A stretch of 13,362 nt of DNA from contig CALCJG010000268.1 of NCBI GenBank assembly GCA_937967705.1, forward strand, positions 1-13,362, read 5' to 3'. The position numbers and the translations under genes are program-made. The notes beneath the pieces are model-generated. The model worked only from the letters and a program-made list of their open reading frames with translations. It was not told where the DNA came from and searched no databases. Numbering within the stretch: position 1 is the stretch's first letter; each line of letters opens with the position of its first letter. Origin of the DNA: an uncultured Spirochaetia bacterium (GTDB lineage: Bacteria; Spirochaetota; UBA4802; JAGODF01). Shown piece after piece: positions 1 to 7,345 of this stretch.

Positions 1-193
1 GCGGACGCCGCCGCGACCGACCACCAAACGTCGCCCGGGCCGCCTTCGAGCGGGAGCACGAACCGCGTCGCGTCGGCTGCGTCGTACTGCCGGAGCGGAT
101 CGGCGGCGTCGGCCGCGCCGTAGAGGCGAACCGCGTACCGTTCCGCCCCCGCCGCCGGCAACCCCACCGCCACCCCTTCCGCCCCCCCCCCCC
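1..193 (-). CDS. Foreign-looking GC-rich coding fragment, partial at both ends
   Basis: On the minus strand the frame whose codons fall on 3-5, 6-8 and so on has no stop from the left edge up to 207. It reads as a plausible protein rich in Ala, Asp and Gly, with the fragment AERYAVRLYGAADAADPL near its upstream end and GDVWWSVAAAS at the left edge. Third positions are almost all G or C. Hand counting gives about 77% GC for 1-180, against about 50% just right of 194. No ribosome-binding site or convincing start is visible, so I read it as an internal slice of a gene from a high-GC organism, or a GC-rich island, cut at the poly-C run. The composition would suit a haloarchaeon, actinobacterium or planctomycete, but I recognise no family. 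Confidence 0.4.
182..193. repeat. C12 homopolymer at a composition breakpoint
   Basis: Twelve consecutive C bases lie exactly where the sequence changes from very high GC to moderate GC. To the left the minus strand looks coding; to the right a plus-strand frame begins mid-protein. A homopolymer at such a junction is typical of a false join or a library tailing artefact, although a real slippage tract cannot be excluded from sequence alone. Confidence 0.85.
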
Positions 194-715
194 GATCTTC
201 TGACCCTCAAGAGAACCCCGGACAGGCAATCAGAAACACTGCGCTATGACGCGTTTACTGTAGAAGCAACTGCAGGGGAGAAGAAAACCTGTTACTGCAA
301 GGCCCTGATTTTTCGTATGCTACAGGTCCTTTCACAGGAATGGAAGGACGACACTGTCCGGGTGCATGAATTGAGCAGCGTCCAGACCGGATGGAATACT
401 CCCGACATCCTAAAGGGCTTCAAAGAGATCTTCGGGCCCGCTGCCGTGAAGGTAACGATAGCGGAAGGCTCTGCCCCCAATCCGCATCTGGGCCTGAGGG
501 ACAGCTGGTTCCTTCTGACCTTCCGAAGCGGGAAAACAATCGCGATCAGAGCTTCCGGAAAACTGTATACAGAGAGGTATTTCAAGCTGAGAGGTGCTCT
601 ACAGAGGGGAGAGAAGGAGCTCTACATCAGCGATGCTCTGAGGGAAAGAGAGCAATTGGGAAAAAGATTCCGGGAGATCCCGCTGAACCTGATGTTCACC
701 GTTCAGCGGAAATAG
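194..715 (+). CDS. Hypothetical protein, 5'-truncated at the junction
   Basis: The frame is open from the poly-C junction to a TAG at 713-715, giving 173 residues. The first ATG is at 317, but the 41 codons before it read like real protein (YDAFTVEATAGEKKTCYCKA, with a CYC motif) and no ribosome-binding site precedes 317. The natural start is therefore probably lost to the left. The visible part is soluble and mixed alpha/beta in character, with no signal peptide or membrane segment. Notable segments are TGWNTPDILKGF, a hydrophobic strand WFLLTFRSGKTIAIRA and a charged C-terminal helix region. I do not recognise the family. It stands alone on the plus strand, separated from the next gene by roughly 190 bp of noncoding sequence. 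Confidence 0.55.
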   Translation, partial: DLLTLKRTPDRQSETLRYDAFTVEATAGEKKTCYCKALIFRMLQVLSQEWKDDTVRVHELSSVQTGWNTPDILKGFKEIFGPAAVKVTIAEGSAPNPHLGLRDSWFLLTFRSGKTIAIRASGKLYTERYFKLRGALQRGEKELYISDALREREQLGKRFREIPLNLMFTVQRK

Positions 716-903
716 CAGGCAGTCGTTTCGACATCAGACGCAAAGGGGAAAAAAGCCGTTTACTCCGGTCACTTTTTCTTGACACATCCGGGTTTTCTTG
801 CCATCCTGCGAAAGGTTAACGCTCAACATCCTGCCGTCCTTAACAGAATCGTATACCGGCAGGGGCAAGCCGTACACATTCCATGATTGATCCGGTGACG
901 AAT

Positions 904-1725
904 ATGAAATCCCGCATCTGTCTCACTGCCATCGCTTTTCTGCTTTTCCTCGCTCCTCTCAGGGCCGATGAGATCCACCTGAAGGACGGAAAGGTCATCA
1001 AGGGGAAGATCATACAGATCACCCCCAAGAATATCGAATACGATCCCGAGGGTCCCAAGGTCTTCGACGTCTATCCCCGCGACCAGGTGTCCCGAATCGT
1101 CTTCGACGACGGACGGGTAGTGATGTTCTCCCAGCCGGAACCGGCCAAAAAACCGGAGGAGCCCGGTAAGCCCAGGGAAGAGAAGAAGGAGGAGATCGCG
1201 AAAGCCCCTTCCCTTCCAACAAAGGACCTCTTCTTCGAATTGGAAAGCGGCTGGAACGGTTATACCGGCCTCTTCGGGTTGAGAATTGACAAGCAAATCG
1301 CTTCTCCCTTCAGCCTGAATGCAGGTTTGGGATATGGATTATGGGGATGGCGACTTTCCGGGGGAACCCGTTTCTACACGCACTACCCTTACGGTTTAGC
1401 TTTTGGTTTAGGGGCTGCCTACAATACCGGCAGCGGCAGCGCAACCACTGATACAAAGCTGGAGACCATAGATGAGAACGGCATTACCAAGGAGGAAACG
1501 GTCAAATTAAAACTAAAGCCTGTAACCACCATCAACGTCACGGCCCTGTATGCATGGAAGCTGGGCGGGGACAGTAAAATCTATATTGAGTTCGGTGCAG
1601 CTTTTACAACCAAGAAGGACCCCTATACGGTGGAAGAAGGTAAAAAGCTTTCTCAGAAATCTAAAGACACCATAACAGTAATCCAGCCCGGGGGAATCAT
1701 TTTATCCATCGGTTACGCACTGTAA
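904..1725 (+). CDS. Predicted outer-membrane beta-barrel protein with N-terminal SH3-like domain
   Basis: This is a 273-residue secreted protein. The ATG at 904 is preferred over the one at 883 because it directly begins a classic signal peptide: MKSR, a hydrophobic core LTAIAFLLFLAPL, then cleavage near LRA|DE. Neither start has a strong ribosome-binding site. After cleavage comes a short beta-rich module (roughly residues 23-75) of the form EIHLKDGKVIKGKI...VFDVYPRDQVSRIVFDDGRVV, resembling small barrel-like modules at the start of many spirochaete and deltaproteobacterial envelope proteins. A Pro/Glu/Lys-rich linker (about 80-105) follows. The rest has the alternating, aromatic- and glycine-rich strands of an outer-membrane barrel (LNAGLGYGLWGWRLSGGTRF, then strands around INVTALYAWKLG), ending in a hydrophobic strand IILSIGYAL. 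The barrel call is inference from strand pattern. The stop lies 7 bp from the convergent gene on the other strand. Confidence 0.7.
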   Translation: MKSRICLTAIAFLLFLAPLRADEIHLKDGKVIKGKIIQITPKNIEYDPEGPKVFDVYPRDQVSRIVFDDGRVVMFSQPEPAKKPEEPGKPREEKKEEIAKAPSLPTKDLFFELESGWNGYTGLFGLRIDKQIASPFSLNAGLGYGLWGWRLSGGTRFYTHYPYGLAFGLGAAYNTGSGSATTDTKLETIDENGITKEETVKLKLKPVTTINVTALYAWKLGGDSKIYIEFGAAFTTKKDPYTVEEGKKLSQKSKDTITVIQPGGIILSIGYAL

Positions 1726-1732
1726 ATAGCTG

Positions 1733-2386
1733 TTACGGGGCGGATATCACCGTTACGAGATTTTCCGCCTCGAACATCGCCCGCGGGGTGATGACTTTTT
1801 CATTGAGGGGTATGCGGCTGCCGTAGCGCCGCCGTAGGATTTTCCGCACATAGGGGTGGGACAGGTCGTGATCGCCCAGGCGGGAGAGCTTCCCAACCCG
1901 CACGCCGGCCGCCCTTTCGTAGAGCTTCCATACAAGCTCGGTGCAGTAGATGCGGCGGTCGCTCCATTCGAAGTACCAGTCGTAGTTCTTCCCAAGCCAG
2001 GAGCGCCCCATCTGCTTCATCCGGTCAATCAAGGCGGCTGACATCACCGAATCATAATTCCTGAGCCTTTTGATGACGTAATGCCCGTCCCTGCCCCGCC
2101 GGATGAAATCCCTCAGCGGCGTGACCTTGACCGGCTGCACCGCTTCGAAAACAGCGAAGGAACCCCCATGCCGGAAAAGGATACCCACGTGAGTGTAGCG
2201 TGATCCGGTGGCCAGGCGGATGGCCTTCGCCTGAGGGGACAGCGACTCATGGAAGATGACATCCCCTTCCCGGAGAAGGGATTCTCCGGGAACCCCCGCG
2301 GAAAGGAGCGATGCCAGGAGCAGGATCGCCCCAAAAGCGGCGATACGGCGACAGAATTCCAAGCCGTTATGCGGCACACCCACCAC
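1733..2386 (-). CDS. YiiX/YebB-like permuted papain-fold cysteine hydrolase
   Basis: This 217-residue protein starts with GTG, 29 bp after the stop of the large activase gene, so the two are probably cotranscribed. An N-terminal signal or anchor segment (FGAILLLASLLSAG, residues 18-31) predicts an exported protein. The body matches the YiiX/YebB-like branch of the NlpC/P60 superfamily, in which the papain fold is circularly permuted. The opening is REGDVIFHESLSPQAKAIRL (39-58), the catalytic His is in YTHVGILF (His66), and the catalytic Cys comes later in IYCTELVWKLY (Cys148), the order expected for the permuted form. An acidic or polar third residue is not identified with confidence. Known relatives cleave amide or peptide bonds, perhaps in cell-wall peptides or lipids; the substrate here is unknown. 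The start is uncertain because several GTG codons are clustered there. Confidence 0.75.
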   Translation of the reverse strand: MVGVPHNGLEFCRRIAAFGAILLLASLLSAGVPGESLLREGDVIFHESLSPQAKAIRLATGSRYTHVGILFRHGGSFAVFEAVQPVKVTPLRDFIRRGRDGHYVIKRLRNYDSVMSAALIDRMKQMGRSWLGKNYDWYFEWSDRRIYCTELVWKLYERAAGVRVGKLSRLGDHDLSHPYVRKILRRRYGSRIPLNEKVITPRAMFEAENLVTVISAP

Positions 2387-2415
2387 CCCCGGAATCCCAT
2401 TTTCCCCGAACAGAC

Positions 2416-5400
2416 TCAGCTCCTGATGATTTTCCGGCTCAGCCCGACGGCTTCCGCCCCCTCCCGCTCAACCATGGCGAAGATGTCGGGATTATCGCGG
2501 AAACGCAGCACGTTCAGCATGAAAATCTCAAGCTTGTTGATGACGCCGGGGGGCAGAAGATTGCCGTCAATCTCAATGGAGATCACGGGATACTTCTTCT
2601 CCCGCGCCCAGGGGGTAAAGAGCCCCTCGATAACCCTTCCGATGAGACAGGCAAAGGGGGAGATGTTTACGATGCCGGAATAACCGTCGCTCATGGCCGT
2701 TGCTGCCACGCCGGTGGAGACGCTGATCTCGGAATAGAGCTCGTGGCTCACGAAATTCTCCTCAGTGTTTGCCATGATCTTCCGCATGTCATGAGGTGAT
2801 TTGGGGATGAGCCCGGTTGCTCCCAGCGCCTCCTTGATCCTGTGCTCCACCCGGTGTTTGTACCATTGCTCGATGTTCCAGCCGATAAGATCCCTCATTA
2901 CCCGGGAAAAAGGCCGCCGATACCAGGGGATGAGGCGCAGGCGCTTCTTCAGATCGAACTCCCGGACGAAATCGCAGTAATATATCCATTCCGTGATGCC
3001 CGAGACCTTGGCGATGATGCCCCGGCGGCTGAAATGCCCGATGAGCTCATCCACGGCAAAATCGTCGCGCCGCACGTAGATCTCCCCCACCACCAGCACC
3101 TTGGGACACTCGTCGATGGTTTTCTTCAGGGGAATTTTAGCTATCTCTCCGGCGATTTCCCTGAGGGCCGGTATGATCTCCGTGACGTTCTTCTCGGCTA
3201 TGCCTATGAGGCGGTGCCAGAGCTCGTCGTAGCGGGCCATCGCAGCGGCGGGATCGGCGGCGCAGGTGCGCAGTGAGGTTTCGATGTCCTTCATGAAATC
3301 GCTGATCACGAGACCCCACCACCCGTATTTGGAGAAGTCTGGTCCCAGCTCCGTGTAGGAGTTGTCGGAATCCAGCGTCATTACCACGACATTTTCCAGA
3401 CGCAGATCCCGGAAGAGGTTCTCGTAAAAAACAAAATACTGCCCCGTTCGGCAGGGCCCTGTCGTGGTGGGCACGAAGAGGAGATAGATTTCGTCCTTGC
3501 GATATTTTCCGGAGGCGAAATATTTCAGCGCGCTTCCCAGGACCAGGTGGGAGGGAACGCATTCCTTCCCCGAGGCGTGATTGCGGGCCATCTGCAGGGT
3601 ATAGACGTCGGGCACCGGCATGGCCTCGGCATTTATCCCGAAGGAGCGTACGGAGGCCGCCAGGAGTTCCGCGGAAAGCCTTCCCATATTGGACAGGAGC
3701 AGTTTGATCCGAGGATTGTTCTTTACGGGTATTTTCTCCCCCGTGAGGGTGTTGTGTATCATAAGCCCGTCCCTTACGAAACGGAGCCCGTTGTCATAAC
3801 GATCCGAATCCTCATCGAAGACCTTGGAGCGGTAGCCCTCGATGATGTCCAGGAAGGCCTCTATACGCGTGTCCACACCGGCATCCGCGGTGTGCGAATC
3901 CAGCTCAAGGATGAGAAAGGGCTTGGTTCCCATGATCCATTTGAGATAATGCAGCATGAAGGAATCCGGAGCGCAGGAAAAATTGCTGATGTAGGTGACG
4001 TAGATGTTCTTTTCACTCTTGAGGAGCGTTGCCGCCTTCATGTCCTGCTGTCCGTAATACCAGTACATGTTGGGATAGATCCCCTCTTCCCCGAAGGGCA
4101 GAATATCAAAAGGAATGATGGAATATCCCCGGGTGGAAAACTTGCGGGGTATGCCCATGTTGGCATCCGCCGTGAAGGCATTGTAGGGACGACCCAGGAG
4201 GGCGATCACGGGACGTTCCGCCTTCCTCGCTTCATCAATCGCCTCCCGCCCCAGCTCACCGGCTTTGCGGTGGTATTCTTCCTGATGTTTCAAAGCCTCC
4301 TCGAACGCCCGGCGGGATTCCCTTTCCGAAAATCCCAAACGGGCTCCCATTTCCTCGAAGGATTCCCGGGCCTTCTCCACGCCGTACCAGAAACTCACGA
4401 CCGGCGTCAGGTATTTTTCCTCGGGAATTTCCGGGAAGGCCTTCTTGATGTAATAGGGAAGGCTCTGGGTGATGGGGCAGAAGTTGGCCGTCACATCCTC
4501 CTCGTAGCTTTCCATGTCCCGGTAATGGGGCAGGAAGATGTAATCCACGTCGTGATCGAATACGTCCTGAACCGCTCCGTGGGCGATCTCCGCGGGAAAA
4601 CAGTAACTGCTCTCCACCCGCGCCGTTCCCTCGTGGGAGACGTTTTTGGAGAGCATGACCGGTACTCCCAGGAGATGGAAGAACCAGGAATAGAGGGGCC
4701 AGAGGGAGTATATGGAGAAACACCTTGGTATCCCCACGGTGTAATCCCGCTTCCGGACAAGCTTTTCGGGGTCCGGCGCGCATTCGATGAAGAGGAGATC
4801 GTTCCGCCGGTCGATATAGTTGAACACCCGGCTCTCGTCAAAGACCTTCTTCTTCCTCACATTGGCATACTTGTTGCACCGCCCCCCGAACATGTACTTG
4901 TGCCCGTTCACGTTGAGCACCCGTATTGGGCAGTAATTGTCGCAGGCCTTGCATTTGAATTCCCGCTCGTAGATGATCTCCGTGGACAGGATCTCATCGA
5001 TGTCAAAGGATGACTTCGAGAGAAAACCCTCCTCCAGTTTCTGGCGGGCCAGTATACCCACGCCGAAGCATCCCATCAGCTCCGGATCGGGCGGAACCAG
5101 TATGTCCTTTTCCATCAGCATGGCAAAGGCCAGGGGAACGGCGCTGTTCTTGGCCACCCCCCCCTGCAGCACCACACGGTTGCCGATGGTGCGGTTGCCC
5201 ACGACGCGGTTGAGATAATTGGAAACGATGGAGGTCACGATGCCGGCGGTAATGTCCTCCCGGCTGGCCCCCTGTTGTATGGCGTTGCGTATGTCCGAAT
5301 TAATGAAGGCTGAGCAATGCTCCCCGAACTTGAGGGGCTCCTTCGCCTCCACGGCGATGGGTCCGATCTCCCAGGCATGGGCTATGTTGAGATCCCCCTG

Positions 5401-6720
5401 GGCGGACTCCTCGAGGAAGGATCCCGTACCGGCGGAACAGGCCTCGTTCATGGCGTAATCAATGGGCACCTTGTTTTTCAGGAAGACGTATTTGGCGTCC
5501 TGACCGCCTATCTCGAAGATGGTGTCGATATCCTCATTATAGAAGGTGGTTCCCACGGCGTGGGCGATGATCTCGTTGTAGACCGCCGGAGTCTCCAGGA
5601 ACACGCCGAGGATCTCCCGGGAGGAGCCCGTCGTGGAAGCCAAGGTGATCTTAATCTTGCCGTCGCCGATATCCTCCCGGATCTGCTTCTTCATCTCGAT
5701 GAGGCAGTTTTTCAGGGCCCGGACGGGATCGCCGTGAGTCCTCCCGTAGAAGGAGGCGGTCACCTCGCTGGTCTCGATGTCGATCAGGCAGGCCTTCGTT
5801 GTCGTAGAACCCCCGTCCACTCCCAGGATGTATTCCCGGTCCGCCCGTACCTTCGTCTTCTGCGAAGGGAGGTATTTCACGCGGCCCTCGGCGCTCTTGA
5901 GGCTCTTGAAGGTCTTGAACTGCACCCTGCCAGCCTTGAAGAGATCCTTCCTGGCCGGCAGGAGGCTGCCCGACTGTTTGGCCAGCAGCGCCGCGCCATA
6001 GGCCTCGAAATAGGGAGCCTGCTCGGGGATGACGAATTCTATCTGAGGCATGCGCTCCCGAATGTAGCGTATGATGTATTTGTTGAGCGTGACCCCCCCG
6101 ACGAGAAGGACACGTCCCGCGCTGATTCGGGCCCTGTTGAGGAAATCGATGACCTTGGTGGCCATCACATCGCTCAGGGAGAGGACAATATCCCCCTTGG
6201 TGGCCTCGCCCTTGTTGAGACGATGGGTGCAGTCGCTCTTCATGAATACGGAACAGCGGGCGGAAAGCTTCATCACGCAGCTGTCCTCGGGGATGTCATT
6301 GATATCCCGAAGCCTCATATCCATCCGGCCCAGCTGCTGCTTGAAGAACTCCCCCGTGCCGGACGCGCATTTGTTGCCGGAAAAGTTCGTTATGATTTTA
6401 CCCTTCTGATCGATGGTGTAGACCACCAGGTCCTCTCCCCCCAGCGACACAACGGCATCAACCTTCTGATTTACATGGGACAGGGCCTCTTCGATGCACA
6501 AAGGCTCGATGACGCTGTTGATGTTCAGGAGATGGCGCCCCTCGGTTCCCGTGACCATCGACTTCAGATCGGCGGGCAAATCCTTGGAGCTCAGAATCCG
6601 ATCAAGGGTATGGCGCACATTACCATCATGCGGTATCACCTCGCTCCACAGAATGGTCAACCCCTCCAGCATGGTGACCTTGACATTCGAGGAACCGATA
6701 TTAATACCAAGACTGTGCAT
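2416..6720 (-). CDS. Giant fused acyl-CoA dehydratase activase / HgdB-like protein (BadF/BcrA family)
   Basis: This 1434-residue protein belongs to the large activase-related family: two BadF/BadG/BcrA/BcrD ATPase modules, a DUF2229/COG3580-like middle and a COG3581-like, HgdB-related end. Numbering is from the ATG at 6720, chosen because a perfect GGAGGT lies 6 bases upstream; an upstream ATG at 6744 lacks this. Module 1 (about 4-255) has GINIGSSNVKV at 5-15 and candidate cluster cysteines Cys118 (KCASGTG) and Cys156. Module 2 (about 298-565) has GVDGGSTTTKA at 300, IGGQDAKY at 404, Cys428 (CSAGTG) and Cys469. A Cys patch follows at 590, 593, 597 and 615. The middle begins around GIPRCFSIYS (Cys667) with Cys707, Cys748 and Cys916. 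The last part, from about 1004, has Cys1054, Cys1090 and Cys1358. Known HgdC activases couple ATP hydrolysis to low-potential electron transfer; the substrate of the fused form is unknown. It probably acts in the cytoplasm under anoxia. Confidence 0.9.
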   Translation of the reverse strand: MHSLGINIGSSNVKVTMLEGLTILWSEVIPHDGNVRHTLDRILSSKDLPADLKSMVTGTEGRHLLNINSVIEPLCIEEALSHVNQKVDAVVSLGGEDLVVYTIDQKGKIITNFSGNKCASGTGEFFKQQLGRMDMRLRDINDIPEDSCVMKLSARCSVFMKSDCTHRLNKGEATKGDIVLSLSDVMATKVIDFLNRARISAGRVLLVGGVTLNKYIIRYIRERMPQIEFVIPEQAPYFEAYGAALLAKQSGSLLPARKDLFKAGRVQFKTFKSLKSAEGRVKYLPSQKTKVRADREYILGVDGGSTTTKACLIDIETSEVTASFYGRTHGDPVRALKNCLIEMKKQIREDIGDGKIKITLASTTGSSREILGVFLETPAVYNEIIAHAVGTTFYNEDIDTIFEIGGQDAKYVFLKNKVPIDYAMNEACSAGTGSFLEESAQGDLNIAHAWEIGPIAVEAKEPLKFGEHCSAFINSDIRNAIQQGASREDITAGIVTSIVSNYLNRVVGNRTIGNRVVLQGGVAKNSAVPLAFAMLMEKDILVPPDPELMGCFGVGILARQKLEEGFLSKSSFDIDEILSTEIIYEREFKCKACDNYCPIRVLNVNGHKYMFGGRCNKYANVRKKKVFDESRVFNYIDRRNDLLFIECAPDPEKLVRKRDYTVGIPRCFSIYSLWPLYSWFFHLLGVPVMLSKNVSHEGTARVESSYCFPAEIAHGAVQDVFDHDVDYIFLPHYRDMESYEEDVTANFCPITQSLPYYIKKAFPEIPEEKYLTPVVSFWYGVEKARESFEEMGARLGFSERESRRAFEEALKHQEEYHRKAGELGREAIDEARKAERPVIALLGRPYNAFTADANMGIPRKFSTRGYSIIPFDILPFGEEGIYPNMYWYYGQQDMKAATLLKSEKNIYVTYISNFSCAPDSFMLHYLKWIMGTKPFLILELDSHTADAGVDTRIEAFLDIIEGYRSKVFDEDSDRYDNGLRFVRDGLMIHNTLTGEKIPVKNNPRIKLLLSNMGRLSAELLAASVRSFGINAEAMPVPDVYTLQMARNHASGKECVPSHLVLGSALKYFASGKYRKDEIYLLFVPTTTGPCRTGQYFVFYENLFRDLRLENVVVMTLDSDNSYTELGPDFSKYGWWGLVISDFMKDIETSLRTCAADPAAAMARYDELWHRLIGIAEKNVTEIIPALREIAGEIAKIPLKKTIDECPKVLVVGEIYVRRDDFAVDELIGHFSRRGIIAKVSGITEWIYYCDFVREFDLKKRLRLIPWYRRPFSRVMRDLIGWNIEQWYKHRVEHRIKEALGATGLIPKSPHDMRKIMANTEENFVSHELYSEISVSTGVAATAMSDGYSGIVNISPFACLIGRVIEGLFTPWAREKKYPVISIEIDGNLLPPGVINKLEIFMLNVLRFRDNPDIFAMVEREGAEAVGLSRKIIRS

Positions 6721-6726
6721 TGAGAA

Positions 6727-6732
6727 ACCTCC
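6727..6732 (-). promoter_or_regulatory. Ribosome-binding site fixing the start of the fused activase
   Basis: GGAGGT on the minus strand lies 6 bases before the ATG at 6720. The alternative in-frame ATG at 6744 is upstream of this site and has no comparable motif, so 6720 is the start. Confidence 0.85.
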
Positions 6733-6788
6733 GTACAAAATCATGTATCAATAGCAAAAGGGCAAGCGCTTTGTCCATAAGTTTTTGA

Positions 6789-6805
6789 TTTCGATTATTT
6801 CGAAA
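6789..6805. promoter_or_regulatory. Inverted repeat TTTCGA-N5-TCGAAA, candidate operator
   Basis: Perfect 6-base arms TTTCGA (6789-6794) and TCGAAA (6800-6805) flank TTATT. The site lies about 70-90 bases upstream of the activase start, where a promoter would be expected. Its size and symmetry suit a dimeric repressor or activator, but no regulator is encoded nearby and AT-rich repeats this short can arise by chance. Confidence 0.3.
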
Positions 6806-6927
6806 ATGGGCATATGCATGAACCGGCAGTCTACATTAGAACCTAGCCTCGGAACGCGAGTTTATCTTTATTTCCCGCCTTCTGTCCGCAGTATTGAGGT
6901 AAGATTTTAAATTCCGTCAAGTCTTTT

Positions 6928-6954
6928 CCGGGAGTAAAACCCTGATCCTCCCGG
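6928..6954. repeat. Hairpin 1: CCGGGAG / CTCCCGG, 13-nt loop
   Basis: Seven-base perfect arms at 6928-6934 and 6948-6954 enclose 13 bases. It is the first of two adjacent stem-loops before the small gene at 7042. The GC-rich stem should be stable in RNA read from either strand. Confidence 0.6.
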
Positions 6955-6956
6955 GC

Positions 6957-6976
6957 GTCCTCCTTTATAGGAGGAC
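6957..6976. repeat. Hairpin 2: GTCCTCCT / AGGAGGAC, 4-nt loop
   Basis: A perfect 8-base stem (6957-6964 with 6969-6976) has a TTAT loop, two bases after hairpin 1. The right arm contains AGGAGG, a consensus ribosome-binding core, but the next start codon is 65 bases further on. The sequence following is pyrimidine-rich (TTTCCCTCTTTCT) rather than a clean U tract, so an intrinsic terminator or attenuator is possible but not proven. Confidence 0.65.
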
Positions 6977-7041
6977 AGTATTTCCCTCTTTCTGTTGCGA
7001 AAATTCTCAAGAAAACTCATCACCAGTCCGAAAATAAATCC

Positions 7042-7341
7042 ATGAAGATCTCCAGCGGTTTTTCAGAAATCAATATCAATACCCTGCAGAGCAATAAAAT
7101 CCGCTCGGAAAAGCTCTATGTCTGGCCGGTTTACGATCAGGGGAAGGTGGAGCAGATACATGCGGTTACCCGGAGAACCGAGTCCAACATCGCCTATTCC
7201 AAGCCCGTGGAAAGCGACCACATGAAGCTCATGGGAATATCCCGTAACACCTTCGAATCGGAATATAATTCCGCCGGTAAGGTAACGCAAAGGAGTGTTC
7301 TCGCCGCACAGCCCGGCACCTTCTTCGACGCCATCGCCTGA
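7042..7341 (+). CDS. Hypothetical small protein, 99 aa
   Basis: ATG at 7042 to TGA at 7339-7341. It is the only plus-strand gene between the two minus-strand operons, and its stop lies 4 bp from the stop of the convergent TIM-barrel gene. Codon choice is like the neighbouring genes. The protein is hydrophilic, with no signal peptide, membrane segment, Cys pair or recognised motif. It opens MKISSGFSEININTLQSN, has a possible strand region around KLYVWPVYDQGKVEQIHAVT, and is polar towards the end. I do not recognise it. The ribosome-binding site is weak, so the start is not certain. A structured leader (two hairpins at 6928-6976) precedes it, which hints at RNA-level control if the promoter lies left of 6928. 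Confidence 0.5.
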   Translation: MKISSGFSEININTLQSNKIRSEKLYVWPVYDQGKVEQIHAVTRRTESNIAYSKPVESDHMKLMGISRNTFESEYNSAGKVTQRSVLAAQPGTFFDAIA

Positions 7342-7345
7342 TTCA

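Larger units (their letters stand above)
6721..7041. other. Noncoding divergent intergenic region
   Basis: About 320 bp separate the minus-strand activase from the plus-strand small gene, and I see no gene here. It is more AT-rich than its surroundings on the activase side (6735-6810). It should contain promoters in both directions, but I found no convincing -35/-10 pair by eye. Its structured elements (an inverted repeat and two hairpins) are listed separately. Confidence 0.7.

Noticed and set aside
779..807. TTGACA at 779-784 as promoter of the outer-membrane protein gene
   Set aside because: The -35 box is perfect but no sequence at 16-18 bases spacing resembles TATAAT (best is CATCCT), and the sigma54 pattern does not fit either.
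883..903. ATG at 883 as the start of the outer-membrane protein
   Set aside because: It would put seven polar residues before a standard signal peptide that begins exactly at the ATG at 904.
3547..5013. Long open plus-strand frame antisense to the fused activase
   Set aside because: It is a mirror frame of a long GC-biased gene. The minus strand shows family motifs throughout, whereas this frame has low-complexity Val/Gly/His-rich content and no ribosome-binding site. The same applies to the plus-strand frame at 5317-6723.
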